Assembly (NCBI GenBank): GCA_013824385.1
Contig: PNNU01000045.1
Span: 1-12,990 of the forward strand
DNA from: Anaerolinea sp.
GTDB taxonomy: Bacteria > Chloroflexota > Anaerolineae > Anaerolineales > Anaerolineaceae
DNA: 12,990 nt
Direction of reading: 5' to 3'
Shown: positions 6,541 to 12,990 of the stretch, piece after piece
Position numbering within the stretch: the first letter of the stretch is position 1
How the letters are laid out: every line of letters begins with the position of its first letter
Made by a program: the position numbers and the translations under genes
The notes under the pieces: model-generated
Seen by the model: only the letters and a program-made list of their open reading frames with translations
Told to the model about the DNA's origin: nothing
Databases searched by the model: none

Positions 6541-6716
6541 TGGTTAATAGCACTAAAACGAAAATTTCTAAACACACGAAAAATAATAAAGGAAGGGTGA
6601 TTCATCCCACAAGGAGGCGCACAAATTCGCGCCACATAACATAAAAATCAAATTTGAAGTGCACTTTTTGGTTTCTTTGCCCTTCTTTTAATTATTTTCG
6701 TGTTTTTCGTGGTTAA
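6541..6716. repeat. Dispersed intergenic repeat, copy B (MITE-like)
   Basis: Direct repeat of copy A, diverged: AAAATTTCTAAA (6561-6572), CCCACAAGGAG (6606-6616) and TTTGCCCTTCTTTTAATT (6676-6693). Its right end, CGTGTTTTTCGTGGTTAA, is the reverse complement, with small differences, of the left end of copy A. It begins 15 nt past the stop of the GntR gene, so that operon's transcript probably ends in it. On the minus strand its inner hairpin is followed by only a short T-rich run. Confidence 0.7.
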
Positions 6717-6730
6717 AGACTCTCAAAAAA

Positions 6731-7105
6731 TCATTCCTTATCGTAATCTTTCTTAAGCATGGCGATGATCTCGTCCAGCGATAGACCCAGCGTCTTGTAA
6801 TACTCCATGTCCTTCGCCAATTTTTCACCGGCCAGCTGGCTGCGCTTGGCATCCAGGGCGTTGGGCTGCAGTGGAGAGACGAAACAACCTTTGCCGGCCA
6901 TAGTGTAAATCAGGCCGGCATGTTCGAGTTCTTCCCAGGCGCGTTTGACCGTGATCACGCTGATGCGCAGTTCCAGGGCTACGGTGCGGATGGGCGGCAG
7001 ACAAAAGTCACTGGGCAGCAGGCCCTTGATGATCTGGGCGCTGATCTGTTCAAAGATCTGCTGATAGATCGGGTCCCCTGAGGTGTTGGAAATAACGATA
7101 TCCAT
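6731..7105 (-). CDS. GntR-family repressor, YtrA subfamily
   Basis: A 124-aa transcription factor. The N-terminal winged helix (about 10-77) has the GntR pattern: DPIYQQIFEQISAQI, then LPPIRTVALELRISVITVKRAWEELE with the recognition helix at about 46-60, then the wing AGLIYTMAGKGCFV. The C-terminal part is short (about 45 residues, helical), as in YtrA-type members, and cannot hold a ligand domain of the FadR or HutC kind. It is the last gene of an operon with an ABC ATPase and a permease, starting 6 nt after the permease stop. YtrA repressors usually control their own transporter operon, and a near-palindrome overlapping the operon promoter at 8636-8656 fits this. The inducer is unknown; cell-envelope antibiotics are typical for the family. 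Confidence 0.92.
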   Translation of the reverse strand: MDIVISNTSGDPIYQQIFEQISAQIIKGLLPSDFCLPPIRTVALELRISVITVKRAWEELEHAGLIYTMAGKGCFVSPLQPNALDAKRSQLAGEKLAKDMEYYKTLGLSLDEIIAMLKKDYDKE

Positions 7106-7111
7106 GCAGGT

Positions 7112-7765
7112 TTAGAGATCCACTTTTTCGAAATTTACCGCGGAGCTGCGATACGTGAGCCACAGTGACAGTCCGAAGATGAGCACGCCCGCAATCAAGA
7201 CGGGCAGCTGATACATCCCCATCGCTGGATTGCTCGTATCCAAATGTGTTTTCAAGAAAGGGATCATCTGCACGGCAACTTCAACAGCGACCACATAAAC
7301 GGTGATGGCGATACTGGCAATCACCAGCGGACCGCCAATTTTTTGTGCCGTCTTGTAAAACCCGGGCAGATAAATGGAATTGAAAATGGCGTACATGATC
7401 AGCACCAGCCCAAAAAATGCCATATTGGCTTCAATACCAGCCAGGTTGCCAGTGGGGTTCGGATTGATACGCGCGCCGATGATCGCAAAGGGGATACCTA
7501 TCGCAAGTTGAAGCAATTCGATGATTGCCACAGTGATCACGCGCGACTTGACCGCATCACTTTTGCGGATGGGTAACGAGACGGTGTAGAAAATATCCTT
7601 ATTCTCTCTGGCGTTCAAGAAAATGAAGAAAATGCCCAGGCAGGTGTAAACAAACGCCACGTAATACGGATAAGACGGGATCATCAGCATCGCGCCAATC
7701 GCCATAAACAGGTAGGTGGTTGGGTGCAGCGCCAGTTTGAATTCTTTATAAAGCAGTGCTTTCAT
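7112..7765 (-). CDS. ABC-2 family transporter permease subunit
   Basis: A 217-aa integral membrane protein with about six membrane segments (roughly 17-30, 32-51, 76-98, 114-133, 145-168, 187-205). The cytoplasmic loop NARENKDIFYTVSLPIRKSD (51-70) is characteristic of the ABC-2 permeases that pair with YtrB-like ATPases. It would form the membrane channel of the exporter with the ATPase encoded immediately upstream; AAGGAG (7775-7780) inside the end of that gene is its Shine-Dalgarno, and only 6 nt separate the genes. The substrate is unknown: peptides, lipids or antibiotics are possible. No truncation is seen. Assignment to the permease class is sure; exact subfamily less so. Confidence 0.88.
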   Translation of the reverse strand: MKALLYKEFKLALHPTTYLFMAIGAMLMIPSYPYYVAFVYTCLGIFFIFLNARENKDIFYTVSLPIRKSDAVKSRVITVAIIELLQLAIGIPFAIIGARINPNPTGNLAGIEANMAFFGLVLIMYAIFNSIYLPGFYKTAQKIGGPLVIASIAITVYVVAVEVAVQMIPFLKTHLDTSNPAMGMYQLPVLIAGVLIFGLSLWLTYRSSAVNFEKVDL

Positions 7766-7771
7766 GGTTCT

Positions 7772-8614
7772 TTACTCCTTCTCGATATGGATCATTATGG
7801 ACTCGAGATCCGCGGGGGCGATCTCCAGACCATCCGCGGAGGGCAGGTCAGCTGTGCGCATGAGGGCGGTGAAGCCAAAGTCATTCTTCTTGCAGCCGAT
7901 CAGTTTGGGCTGCAGGGTTTCGGTGAGCTGCGCCCTGGTGCCTTTGACGATCTTGTAAGAAGCAATCAGGTCGTCTTTGGTGGTACTGGCTACCAGTTCA
8001 CCCTTTTTAATGTAGGTGATGAAATCCGCGCACTTTTCAAGGTCGGAGGTGATCTGCGTCGAAAAGAGGATGCTGCGTTCGCTGTTCTCGATCAACTCCT
8101 GAAAGAGTTCCAGTAGATCATCCCGCGAGACGGGGTCCAGACCGCTGGTGGGTTCGTCGAGGATCAGCAGCTTGGCGTTGTGCGAGAGGGCCAGCGCCAA
8201 GGCGAACTTCACACGCATGCCGTCGGAGAGTTCCTTGACCGTCTTGTCGGGGTCGAGATCAAAGCGTTTGAGATAACCGTCGAACGCGTTTTCATCCCAC
8301 TCGGGGTAAAAACGGCGCGTGACGTCGGCGATCACCTTCAGTTTTTTCGTTGGATAGTAAGACACCTGGCCAAGCACCAGCCCGATCTGCTGCTTGCAGG
8401 CAAACTCGTCCGTGGCGAAATCACGGCCCAACACGCTGACCGTGCCGGAGGTGGGATGCACCAGGCGCAGAATCGATTTGATCGTCGTCGTCTTGCCCGC
8501 GCCGTTGCGTCCGATGCAGCCCATGATATAGCCCTGTTCGAGGCTGAAAGAGACATTCTTGAGATCGAACTTGGGATAGTGCTTGCCTAGGTTCTGAACG
8601 GATAGAATTTCCAT
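7772..8614 (-). CDS. ABC transporter ATP-binding protein (YtrB-like)
   Basis: A 280-aa cytoplasmic ATPase. Walker A is GRNGAGKTT (35-43, K41), the Q-loop region is near LVLGQ (79-83), the signature is LSDGM (129-133) instead of LSGGQ, Walker B is LLILDE (149-154, catalytic E154), and the D-loop is SGLD (157-160). At the switch position the sequence reads STQITSDLE, with Q187 where most ABC ATPases have His; the codon is CAG. About 60 residues follow the nucleotide-binding core, as in this subfamily. First gene of the operon with the ABC-2 permease and GntR repressor. AAGGAG (8625-8630) lies 10 nt before the ATG. Likely energises an export or envelope-protection function. Confidence 0.93.
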   Translation of the reverse strand: MEILSVQNLGKHYPKFDLKNVSFSLEQGYIMGCIGRNGAGKTTTIKSILRLVHPTSGTVSVLGRDFATDEFACKQQIGLVLGQVSYYPTKKLKVIADVTRRFYPEWDENAFDGYLKRFDLDPDKTVKELSDGMRVKFALALALSHNAKLLILDEPTSGLDPVSRDDLLELFQELIENSERSILFSTQITSDLEKCADFITYIKKGELVASTTKDDLIASYKIVKGTRAQLTETLQPKLIGCKKNDFGFTALMRTADLPSADGLEIAPADLESIMIHIEKE

Positions 8615-8635
8615 TATTGAGTCACTCCTTGTAAC

Positions 8636-8656
8636 TGTGCATATCGTATATACACA
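8636..8656. promoter_or_regulatory. Candidate YtrA-type operator (21-bp near-palindrome)
   Basis: An odd palindrome centred on 8646 with 8 of 10 base pairs symmetrical: TGTG at the left end against CACA at the right, and ATAT against ATAT inside. It lies between the -10 box and the ABC operon start codon and covers the predicted transcription start, a position that blocks RNA polymerase when occupied. The only regulator gene in the operon is a GntR/YtrA protein, so it is the likely ligand. That is inference from position and symmetry. Confidence 0.6.
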
Positions 8657-8684
8657 ATATAACGCGGAGTGAAGGAGTTGTCAA
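8656..8684 (-). promoter_or_regulatory. Sigma-70 promoter of the ABC/GntR operon
   Basis: On the minus strand TTGACA (8684-8679) is followed after exactly 17 bp by TATATT (8661-8656). That is a consensus -35, ideal spacing and a -10 one base off consensus. The predicted start is near 8649, giving a leader of about 35 nt with AAGGAG before the ATG at 8614. The palindrome at 8636-8656 overlaps the end of the -10 and the start point. Confidence 0.75.
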
Positions 8685-8705
8685 GAGGGGAATGAGGAAG
8701 AAACG

Positions 8706-8816
8706 ATAACCACTAAACACGCGAAAATTTCTAATTGCACGAAAAAGATTGTTATTTAACCCTTCATTCACTTTACATGCGGCTATCGTCGGGGCAGGTC
8801 CCACAAATTTCGTGTT
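8706..8816. repeat. Dispersed intergenic repeat, partial copy C
   Basis: The first 45 bases (ATAACCACTAAACACGCG, then AAAATTTCTAA at 8724-8734, then GCACGAAAAAGATT) match the start of copies A and B. The end, CCCACAAATTTCGTGTTT (8800-8817), gives the inverted terminus. The middle differs from A and B and lacks the TTTGCCCTTC block, so this is an internally diverged or rearranged copy. Confidence 0.5.
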
Positions 8817-8819
8817 TGG

Positions 8820-9395
8820 GAGTAAGTTTATTGCGAATTACCAAACAGTAAACTGAAAAAGAGATTCAAAGGCGAAATTCTTATTTTATTTATTAATATT
8901 ATGATGTAATATTATTTATAAAAATGTAAAAATAAAAGTGCTTTTTTATCGAATACAAGTATCTATTTTTAGAAAGGGGGAAGTGGGTTCAAAACTTTCT
9001 ACCTTCAATTCGTCAAGAAAAAATCCAAAACAAACCCTTATAGATTACTTGGTTTTCAATCTCTTTATTTTTTACAGTTCTGGAATACCGAAGGAAACAC
9101 AATTCTTTTTGTAAGATTACAAGAATAATCGTTTTTGCATTGTATAGGTCAATGACTTCAGAGGAGGTAGATGTTCTTACTTTTTTTAAGTGTTTGCCCT
9201 AGAATTTGATCCGCGGGTTTAGATGGAAAGTTCCCCATTTCTATTAAGTTCCATTGATACTGAATGTAAATTATTTGGTAGAAAAAATATTGGTATATCA
9301 AAAGGAGGTAGTTTTAAAGAAAAACCGAATATTATTCCAGTGGGGCAAATCGTGTAATTATTAAACCCTATTTTGTTTAATTAAGGAGAAATATT
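8820..9395. other. AT-rich intergenic region before the propeller gene
   Basis: About 575 bases without a supported gene. The base composition is clearly more AT-rich than the operons to the left. TAATATT (8894-8900) and AATATTA (8908-8914) form a small hairpin with a 7-nt loop. GGAGG-type motifs occur at 9163-9167 and about 9304-9308 with no proper ORF behind them. The promoter of the downstream gene should be here, but I found no -35/-10 pair good enough to mark. Confidence 0.5.
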
Positions 9396-11495
9396 ATGAT
9401 TCGGTATCTTTCACAAATTGCCATATCCTTTTCCCTTATTTTGTCTTTAATCCCAGGACAAAGTACCTATTCTATGAAATCAGTGAATCAGATAAATGAT
9501 CTGGGTTGTTCATCAAACCCGATTCCAGGGGGTGGCACAATAACCTTTACTTCAAATCGTAACGGTAATAACCAAATATATGTCATGGATGGCGATGAAT
9601 GTCATCTTCAACAATTAACTGATGGTAGCACAGAGAACTTTAATGGTTTGTGGTCAAAAAATGGAGAAAAGCATGCATTTTTCTCTGAAAATATTATTTA
9701 CACCATGAATGCTGATGGGAGTGGTAAATCGCAGTTAGTCCCATCTTCAGCAAATCATACGAGTCAAGCCTTCCCATCATGGTCGCCAGATGGATCAAAG
9801 ATCGCATTTCAAGGTGCTGGTGGAAATTATGAGGTTTTTGTAATAAATACAGATGGAACAAATCTACAGCAATTAACCAATACTCCTGGATGGGATAACG
9901 GTGATCCCTCATGGTCACCAGATGGATCTCAAATAGCTTATTTTTCTCGAGGTGATCCAGCATTCAATTACGGCGAAATCTGGGTAATGAACGCAGATGG
10001 TAGTAATAAACATCCTGTTATGGTTGATTATTCAATGTCAGTTGGTTATGTTACTTGGTCACCCGATGGATCCAAAATGGCTTTCATGGCACATGAATGG
10101 CCTGAAAGAATTTGGAAAATTTATGTGATGAATTCAGATGGCAGTGATATTAAACTTTTGACAAATAGCAGTGGTCATAGTCAATATCCGCAATTTTCGC
10201 CTGATAGCAACTACCTCCTTTACATGTCCAATAGAGTTGGTAATTATGAAATATATGTATTAGATTTGAATAGTGGAAATGAAACACGGATTACCAATAA
10301 TCCTTCATTTGATTATTTTCCTGTATGGGGAGGACCTGGCATTCAGCCACCATCCGTACCACCAAGTACGACAATATCCCTTAATCCTGCTAATCCAGAT
10401 GGTCTGAATTCATGGTATGTATCAAATGTTCACACCTCTGTGACTGCTAGTTCTAATATAACAAATGTTACTGAAACTCGCTGTATCTTGGATCCAGCCA
10501 CTATACCGCTTACGTTTGATGACATACCCGAGGGTTGTGCTTTCATAGGAGAAGGTGCAGATATCTCTATGAGTGGGCAACATTTTATTTATGCTGCCAG
10601 TAAAGACAATTTCGGCAATAAAGAAATACCTGTTTCCGATTCATTCAAGATTGATAATAATTTACCCAGTATTTCTGCAAACCTTATACCAACGGAGCCA
10701 GCTATTACTGGATGGTACAATGCCTCGATCGGTGCACCAACAGTAGATTTTGCTTGTACAGATTCCGAATCTGGAATTGCTTTAGGTGCTTGTCCAGGTA
10801 GTTATACTTTTAGTGAGGGAATTAACCAGAATTATTCAGCATACGTAAATGACCAAGCAGGCAATGTAAGTCATTTAACCGAAGTTAAAAACGTAAATGT
10901 TGATGTCACGCCACCCACACTTAACCCAGTCGTCTCTATCAATCCGATTATTCTAAACGGAAGCGCCACAGTCACATCTGGCGCAGTTGATTTACTCTCT
11001 GGAATAGCCTCAGAGAGTTGCGGTACACTTGATACCCAAAGTGTTGGGACAAAAACAGTAACATGTATAGCAAAGGATAATGCAGGGAATACTAGCAGTA
11101 AATCAATCGATTATATAGTCATCTATAAGTTTGAAGGGTTCTTACAACCTATAAACGATACTGCTCACCAGACTTGTTCAGGTTGTCCTGTTAGCATATT
11201 TAAAGGAAAAAGTACTGTACCTGTAAAATTCCAACTCAAAGATGCTAACGGGGTCGTTATTCAAACAAACAGCCTGCCCTTATGGATTACACCGCAACAA
11301 GGAAGTGTAATAACAGGAAATATCGATGAAAGTATTTATTCTTACCCTGCCACGTTAGGGAATACTTACACGTTTAATGGAGATCATTACGCTTTTAACT
11401 GGAAAACAACGAACTATTTAAACGGATATTTTTGGCGTATTGGAGTTCTACTCGATGACGGACAGACGTACTACGTAAACATCGGACTTAAATGA
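9396..11495 (+). CDS. Secreted TolB/PD40-like beta-propeller protein with Ig-like repeats and PxKF domain
   Basis: A 699-aa exported protein. A Sec-type signal peptide covers about 1-26. A PD40/TolB-like propeller (about 47-312) has repeats of the form WSPDGS-I-F...IYVMN-DGS at about 86-109, 129-154, 173-202, 221-250 and 267-293, with TSNRNGNNQIYVMD (52-65) and FPVWGG (308-313) probably closing the ring; this suggests six blades. Ig-like repeats follow (about 325-422, 425-506, 508-577), the last resembling HYR modules (TPPTLNP...GTKTVTCIAKDNAGN). The C-terminus (about 578-699) matches the PxKF domain, P609-V-K611-F612, with CSGC at 594-597. No sortase motif or C-terminal membrane helix is seen. 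AAGGAG (9383-9388) lies 7 nt before the ATG. Monocistronic. Function unknown; binding or adhesion outside the cell is inference. Confidence 0.88.
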   Translation: MIRYLSQIAISFSLILSLIPGQSTYSMKSVNQINDLGCSSNPIPGGGTITFTSNRNGNNQIYVMDGDECHLQQLTDGSTENFNGLWSKNGEKHAFFSENIIYTMNADGSGKSQLVPSSANHTSQAFPSWSPDGSKIAFQGAGGNYEVFVINTDGTNLQQLTNTPGWDNGDPSWSPDGSQIAYFSRGDPAFNYGEIWVMNADGSNKHPVMVDYSMSVGYVTWSPDGSKMAFMAHEWPERIWKIYVMNSDGSDIKLLTNSSGHSQYPQFSPDSNYLLYMSNRVGNYEIYVLDLNSGNETRITNNPSFDYFPVWGGPGIQPPSVPPSTTISLNPANPDGLNSWYVSNVHTSVTASSNITNVTETRCILDPATIPLTFDDIPEGCAFIGEGADISMSGQHFIYAASKDNFGNKEIPVSDSFKIDNNLPSISANLIPTEPAITGWYNASIGAPTVDFACTDSESGIALGACPGSYTFSEGINQNYSAYVNDQAGNVSHLTEVKNVNVDVTPPTLNPVVSINPIILNGSATVTSGAVDLLSGIASESCGTLDTQSVGTKTVTCIAKDNAGNTSSKSIDYIVIYKFEGFLQPINDTAHQTCSGCPVSIFKGKSTVPVKFQLKDANGVVIQTNSLPLWITPQQGSVITGNIDESIYSYPATLGNTYTFNGDHYAFNWKTTNYLNGYFWRIGVLLDDGQTYYVNIGLK

Positions 11496-11541
11496 CGGGA
11501 AAATGATATTGAAGTTAGTTAGGAAATATTAAATATTTTTT

Positions 11542-11574
11542 GGTGCGTCCAATTATCGGACGCACCTCTTTCTT
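11542..11574 (+). terminator. Rho-independent terminator after the propeller gene
   Basis: A perfect 9-bp stem, GGTGCGTCC (11542-11550) and GGACGCACC (11558-11566), with a 7-nt loop is followed by TCTTTCTT. It lies 46 nt past the stop codon and is preceded by an A/T-rich stretch. Confidence 0.88.
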
Positions 11575-11637
11575 AAATCATAAATAAACTAATAGTTTGT
11601 TTTGAAATATTGAACAAAGCCAACTAGAAATATTTAC

Positions 11638-11907
11638 CTAGTTTCCATGGTTTTCTATTCCTTTCCTAAAAAAAATTTCTTCTATCCTTCTTCGAGCAAT
11701 CAACCCAACTCTCTTTTTCTTTTTAAAGTCATAGTCAGGGTTGTCAAACGAAATATGCGAATGTTTAGTTCTCAACTCTATACTTTCTTTCACCAGAGGG
11801 ATACGGACGGCTCGATGCCTTGCCCCCTTGACAATGGGATTATACTTAATATAGAATAAATATTCTATAATCACGTTGCCGCCTTGTTCCTTAAAAACTT
11901 TATCCAT
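11638..11907 (-). CDS. Hypothetical small basic protein, unrecognised
   Basis: An 89-aa open frame that I do not recognise. It is rich in Lys and Arg, with a hydrophobic patch (NVIIEYLFYIKY, 11-22) and a strongly basic C-terminal half (FKKKKRVGLIARRRIEEIFF, 61-80), a composition that would suit nucleic-acid binding. There is no signal peptide, membrane helix or cysteine motif. AGGA lies 7 nt before the ATG, an acceptable if short Shine-Dalgarno. It is convergent with the propeller gene and sits in the AT-rich segment. It may be a real orphan gene, a remnant of a mobile element, or a chance frame; the matching plus-strand frame (11647-11859) looks less protein-like. Confidence 0.4.
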   Translation of the reverse strand: MDKVFKEQGGNVIIEYLFYIKYNPIVKGARHRAVRIPLVKESIELRTKHSHISFDNPDYDFKKKKRVGLIARRRIEEIFFRKGIENHGN

Positions 11908-12066
11908 CGGACAGTCCTGATTTGTCTTTGAATCTTAAGAAATTCTCGTTAAGTCGTTTTGATTTGTGCATAAATACAATTCAAAACAAATCAATTGGGA
12001 TATATTGTTTTATGCGAAATACGAGTGTCAGCTAATTTGCTTAGTCGTTTTAGTCGCGCGGTTGTT

Positions 12067-12096
12067 GCGCCCCCGAGCATGCTTTTGCGAGAGGGG
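12067..12096. repeat. GC-rich motif shared with 6283-6311 (inverted)
   Basis: The motif reads GCGCCCCCGAGC, two variable bases, TTTTGCGAG, one A/T, GGGG. The same pattern is found on the opposite strand at 6283-6311, with CGTT in place of ATGC-type bases in the middle. Two matches over about 27 positions in otherwise unrelated, gene-free DNA make chance unlikely. Both copies sit at the edge of other repeats. Confidence 0.6.
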
Positions 12097-12106
12097 AATT
12101 GTTTTT

Positions 12107-12142
12107 ATTTGTTTTTGATTTTCTCGTAAATCAAAAACAAAT
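12107..12142. repeat. Perfect 15-bp inverted repeat, 6-nt loop
   Basis: ATTTGTTTTTGATTT (12107-12121) and its exact reverse complement (12128-12142) flank the loop TCTCGT. The stem is AT-rich and there is no T run on the plus strand after it, so it is not a classical terminator. It lies about 80 nt before the yqeC start and could be an element end, a protein-binding site or a weak terminator. Confidence 0.75.
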
Positions 12143-12208
12143 ATTCTTAAAATAAACCGGTAATAACTTGATAAGAATCATGTTAAAAACACAAAATCTG
12201 ACCTCTTG

Positions 12209-12214
12209 TATAAT
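12209..12214 (+). promoter_or_regulatory. TATAAT box 7 nt before the yqeC ATG (possible leaderless start)
   Basis: A consensus -10 is followed by TAATCCC and then the ATG at 12222, so transcription should start on or within a base of the start codon. No Shine-Dalgarno precedes this ATG, and no good -35 lies 16-18 nt upstream. It resembles the arrangement before the response regulator gene at 2478. Confidence 0.45.
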
Positions 12215-12221
12215 TAATCCC

Positions 12222-12968
12222 ATGAACCTTCTTCAGGCGCTAAACTCTGAATTGCCACTCTGCACCGCCATTGTCGGGGCCGGCGGAAAGACCTCCGCCA
12301 TGGCCGCGTTGGCGCGCCAGACAGAAGGCCCTGCCTGGGTGACCACCACTGCCCACCTCGGCACGGACCAAACTATCTTCGCTGACCGGCATTGTGTAAT
12401 CGAATCTGAATCTGATATTCAACCAGCCTTGTGGCTGGAGCAAAAAATAACGCTGCTGACCGGCTCTGTGACACAGGATGACCGCCTCCACAGTCCCGCG
12501 CCGGAGTTGCTCGAGCTGATCCATCAAGCCGCGGAACGCGAAGCTGCCCATCTCATCTTCGAGGCAGACGGATCGCGCTCGATTCCGCTCAAAGCGCCGG
12601 GCGACCACGAACCGCCCATCCCCGCCTGGACCAGGCAGGTCATCGTGGTGGTGGGAGCCTCCGCGCTGGGCAGTCCGCTCAATGAGCAGACAGTTTTCCG
12701 CGCCGGGCGTTACGCCGAGCTCACCGGTCTGCAGGAGGGTGAAACCATCACCATCGAGAGCGTGAGAGACATGCTGCTGCATCCACTGGGCGGGTTGAAG
12801 AACATCCCCTCAGGGGCGCTGAAGGCTGTGCTCTTCAACCAGGCAGAAGATAGCGTCACCCAGGGGATCATCCGCTACATCGTCCCCGATCTGCTGGCGG
12901 GTGGCTATGACCGTGTGATCGTCGGGGGTGTCACCCACGCCCCTGATGCGTTGGAGAGTTATTGGTAA
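12222..12968 (+). CDS. yqeC: YqeC-type selenium/molybdenum cofactor biosynthesis protein
   Basis: A 248-aa protein with an N-terminal P-loop, VGAGGKTSAM (18-27), and the family segment EADGSRSIPLKAPGDHEP (about 115-132), which together identify YqeC. YqeC is an accessory factor of unknown exact reaction, linked to selenium-dependent molybdenum hydroxylases such as xanthine dehydrogenase and usually found beside xdhC or a MobA-like gene; no such neighbour is visible before the window ends. The frame is open from a TTG at 12168, but I prefer the ATG at 12222: it fits the usual N-terminus, the residues before it look non-native, and a TATAAT lies 7 nt upstream. The base composition is GC-rich again, unlike the DNA to its left. 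The gene is complete, ending 22 nt before the window edge. Confidence 0.9.
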   Translation: MNLLQALNSELPLCTAIVGAGGKTSAMAALARQTEGPAWVTTTAHLGTDQTIFADRHCVIESESDIQPALWLEQKITLLTGSVTQDDRLHSPAPELLELIHQAAEREAAHLIFEADGSRSIPLKAPGDHEPPIPAWTRQVIVVVGASALGSPLNEQTVFRAGRYAELTGLQEGETITIESVRDMLLHPLGGLKNIPSGALKAVLFNQAEDSVTQGIIRYIVPDLLAGGYDRVIVGGVTHAPDALESYW

Positions 12969-12990
12969 AACCTTTATTTATCCCTCTCGC

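Larger units (their letters stand above)
11908..12208. other. Gene-free AT-rich stretch with many short repeats
   Basis: No gene is supported. TGATTTGT occurs at 11918-11925 and 11960-11967, and inverted (ACAAATCA) at 11986-11993. AGTCGTTTT occurs at 11952-11960 and 12043-12051. A GC-rich block at 12067-12096 has a relative at 6283-6311, and a perfect 15-bp hairpin lies at 12107-12142. The mix suggests the debris or ends of a small mobile or repeat element between the foreign-looking segment and yqeC. Confidence 0.5.

Noticed and set aside
6348..6716. Repeats A and B as part of a CRISPR array
   Set aside because: The units are about 170 bp, diverged, only two or three in number and without regular spacers or cas genes.
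8622..8804. Minus-strand 60-codon frame upstream of the ABC ATPase
   Set aside because: It overlaps the promoter/operator and repeat copy C, and the product resembles nothing known.
9171..9209. A 12-codon ORF behind GGAGG
   Set aside because: The spacer to the ATG is only 3 nt, the product is trivial and nothing else supports it as a leader peptide.
12240..12782. Minus-strand frame of 180 codons opposite yqeC
   Set aside because: Shadow of a GC-rich gene; the yqeC frame has the P-loop and the EADGSR motif, this one has none.

Overview
The window most likely comes from a bacterium of the phylum Chloroflexota, class Anaerolineae or a near relative. This is inference, not proof. The reasons are the family mix (a corrinoid protein with its ASKHA/ferredoxin-type activator and a DUF1638 protein, a YqeC-type protein, a secreted beta-propeller/PxKF protein), the HDLSTPLQ form of the kinase H-box, and many dispersed GC-rich or fold-back intergenic repeats. 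There is no rRNA, tRNA, CRISPR array, transposase or integrase.

Layout. At 87-332 (+) lies a small GlsB/YeaQ-type membrane protein followed by a clear intrinsic terminator. From 407 to 8614 all genes are on the minus strand, in three transcription units. (1) An OmpR-type response regulator (start about 2478) and its sensor histidine kinase overlap by ATGA; three 11-bp tandem repeats upstream look like an autoregulatory operator. (2) A corrinoid-binding protein (6083-5442), a DUF1638 protein (5431-4673) and a RACE-type corrinoid activator (4676-2853) form a tight operon, the last two coupled by ATGA. A large fold-back repeat lies downstream. (3) An ABC ATPase (8614-7772), an ABC-2 type permease (7765-7112) and a YtrA-type GntR repressor (7105-6731) form an operon with a near-consensus sigma-70 promoter overlapped by a 21-bp near-palindrome, a good candidate for the repressor's own operator.

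From about 8820 to 12160 the sequence becomes visibly more AT-rich. This part holds a secreted 699-aa protein (six-bladed TolB/PD40-like propeller, Ig-like repeats, C-terminal PxKF domain) with its own terminator, an unrecognised basic 89-aa ORF, and a gene-poor stretch full of short inverted and direct repeats. At 12222 the GC-rich style returns with yqeC (selenium/molybdenum hydroxylase maturation), which lacks a Shine-Dalgarno but has a TATAAT exactly 7 nt before its ATG, suggesting a leaderless mRNA.

How the genes may work together: the corrinoid protein would carry a methyl group, and the RACE protein would re-reduce inactive Co(II) corrinoid using ATP and its 2Fe-2S domain. DUF1638 is probably an accessory in the same pathway. 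No methyltransferase is present here, so the operon must serve partners encoded elsewhere. The ABC/GntR operon resembles envelope-stress or peptide-antibiotic responsive YtrABC systems. I see no clearly new defence or mobile system. The less explained parts are the orphan methyl-transfer operon, the structured repeats, and the AT-rich segment with its unknown 89-aa ORF.
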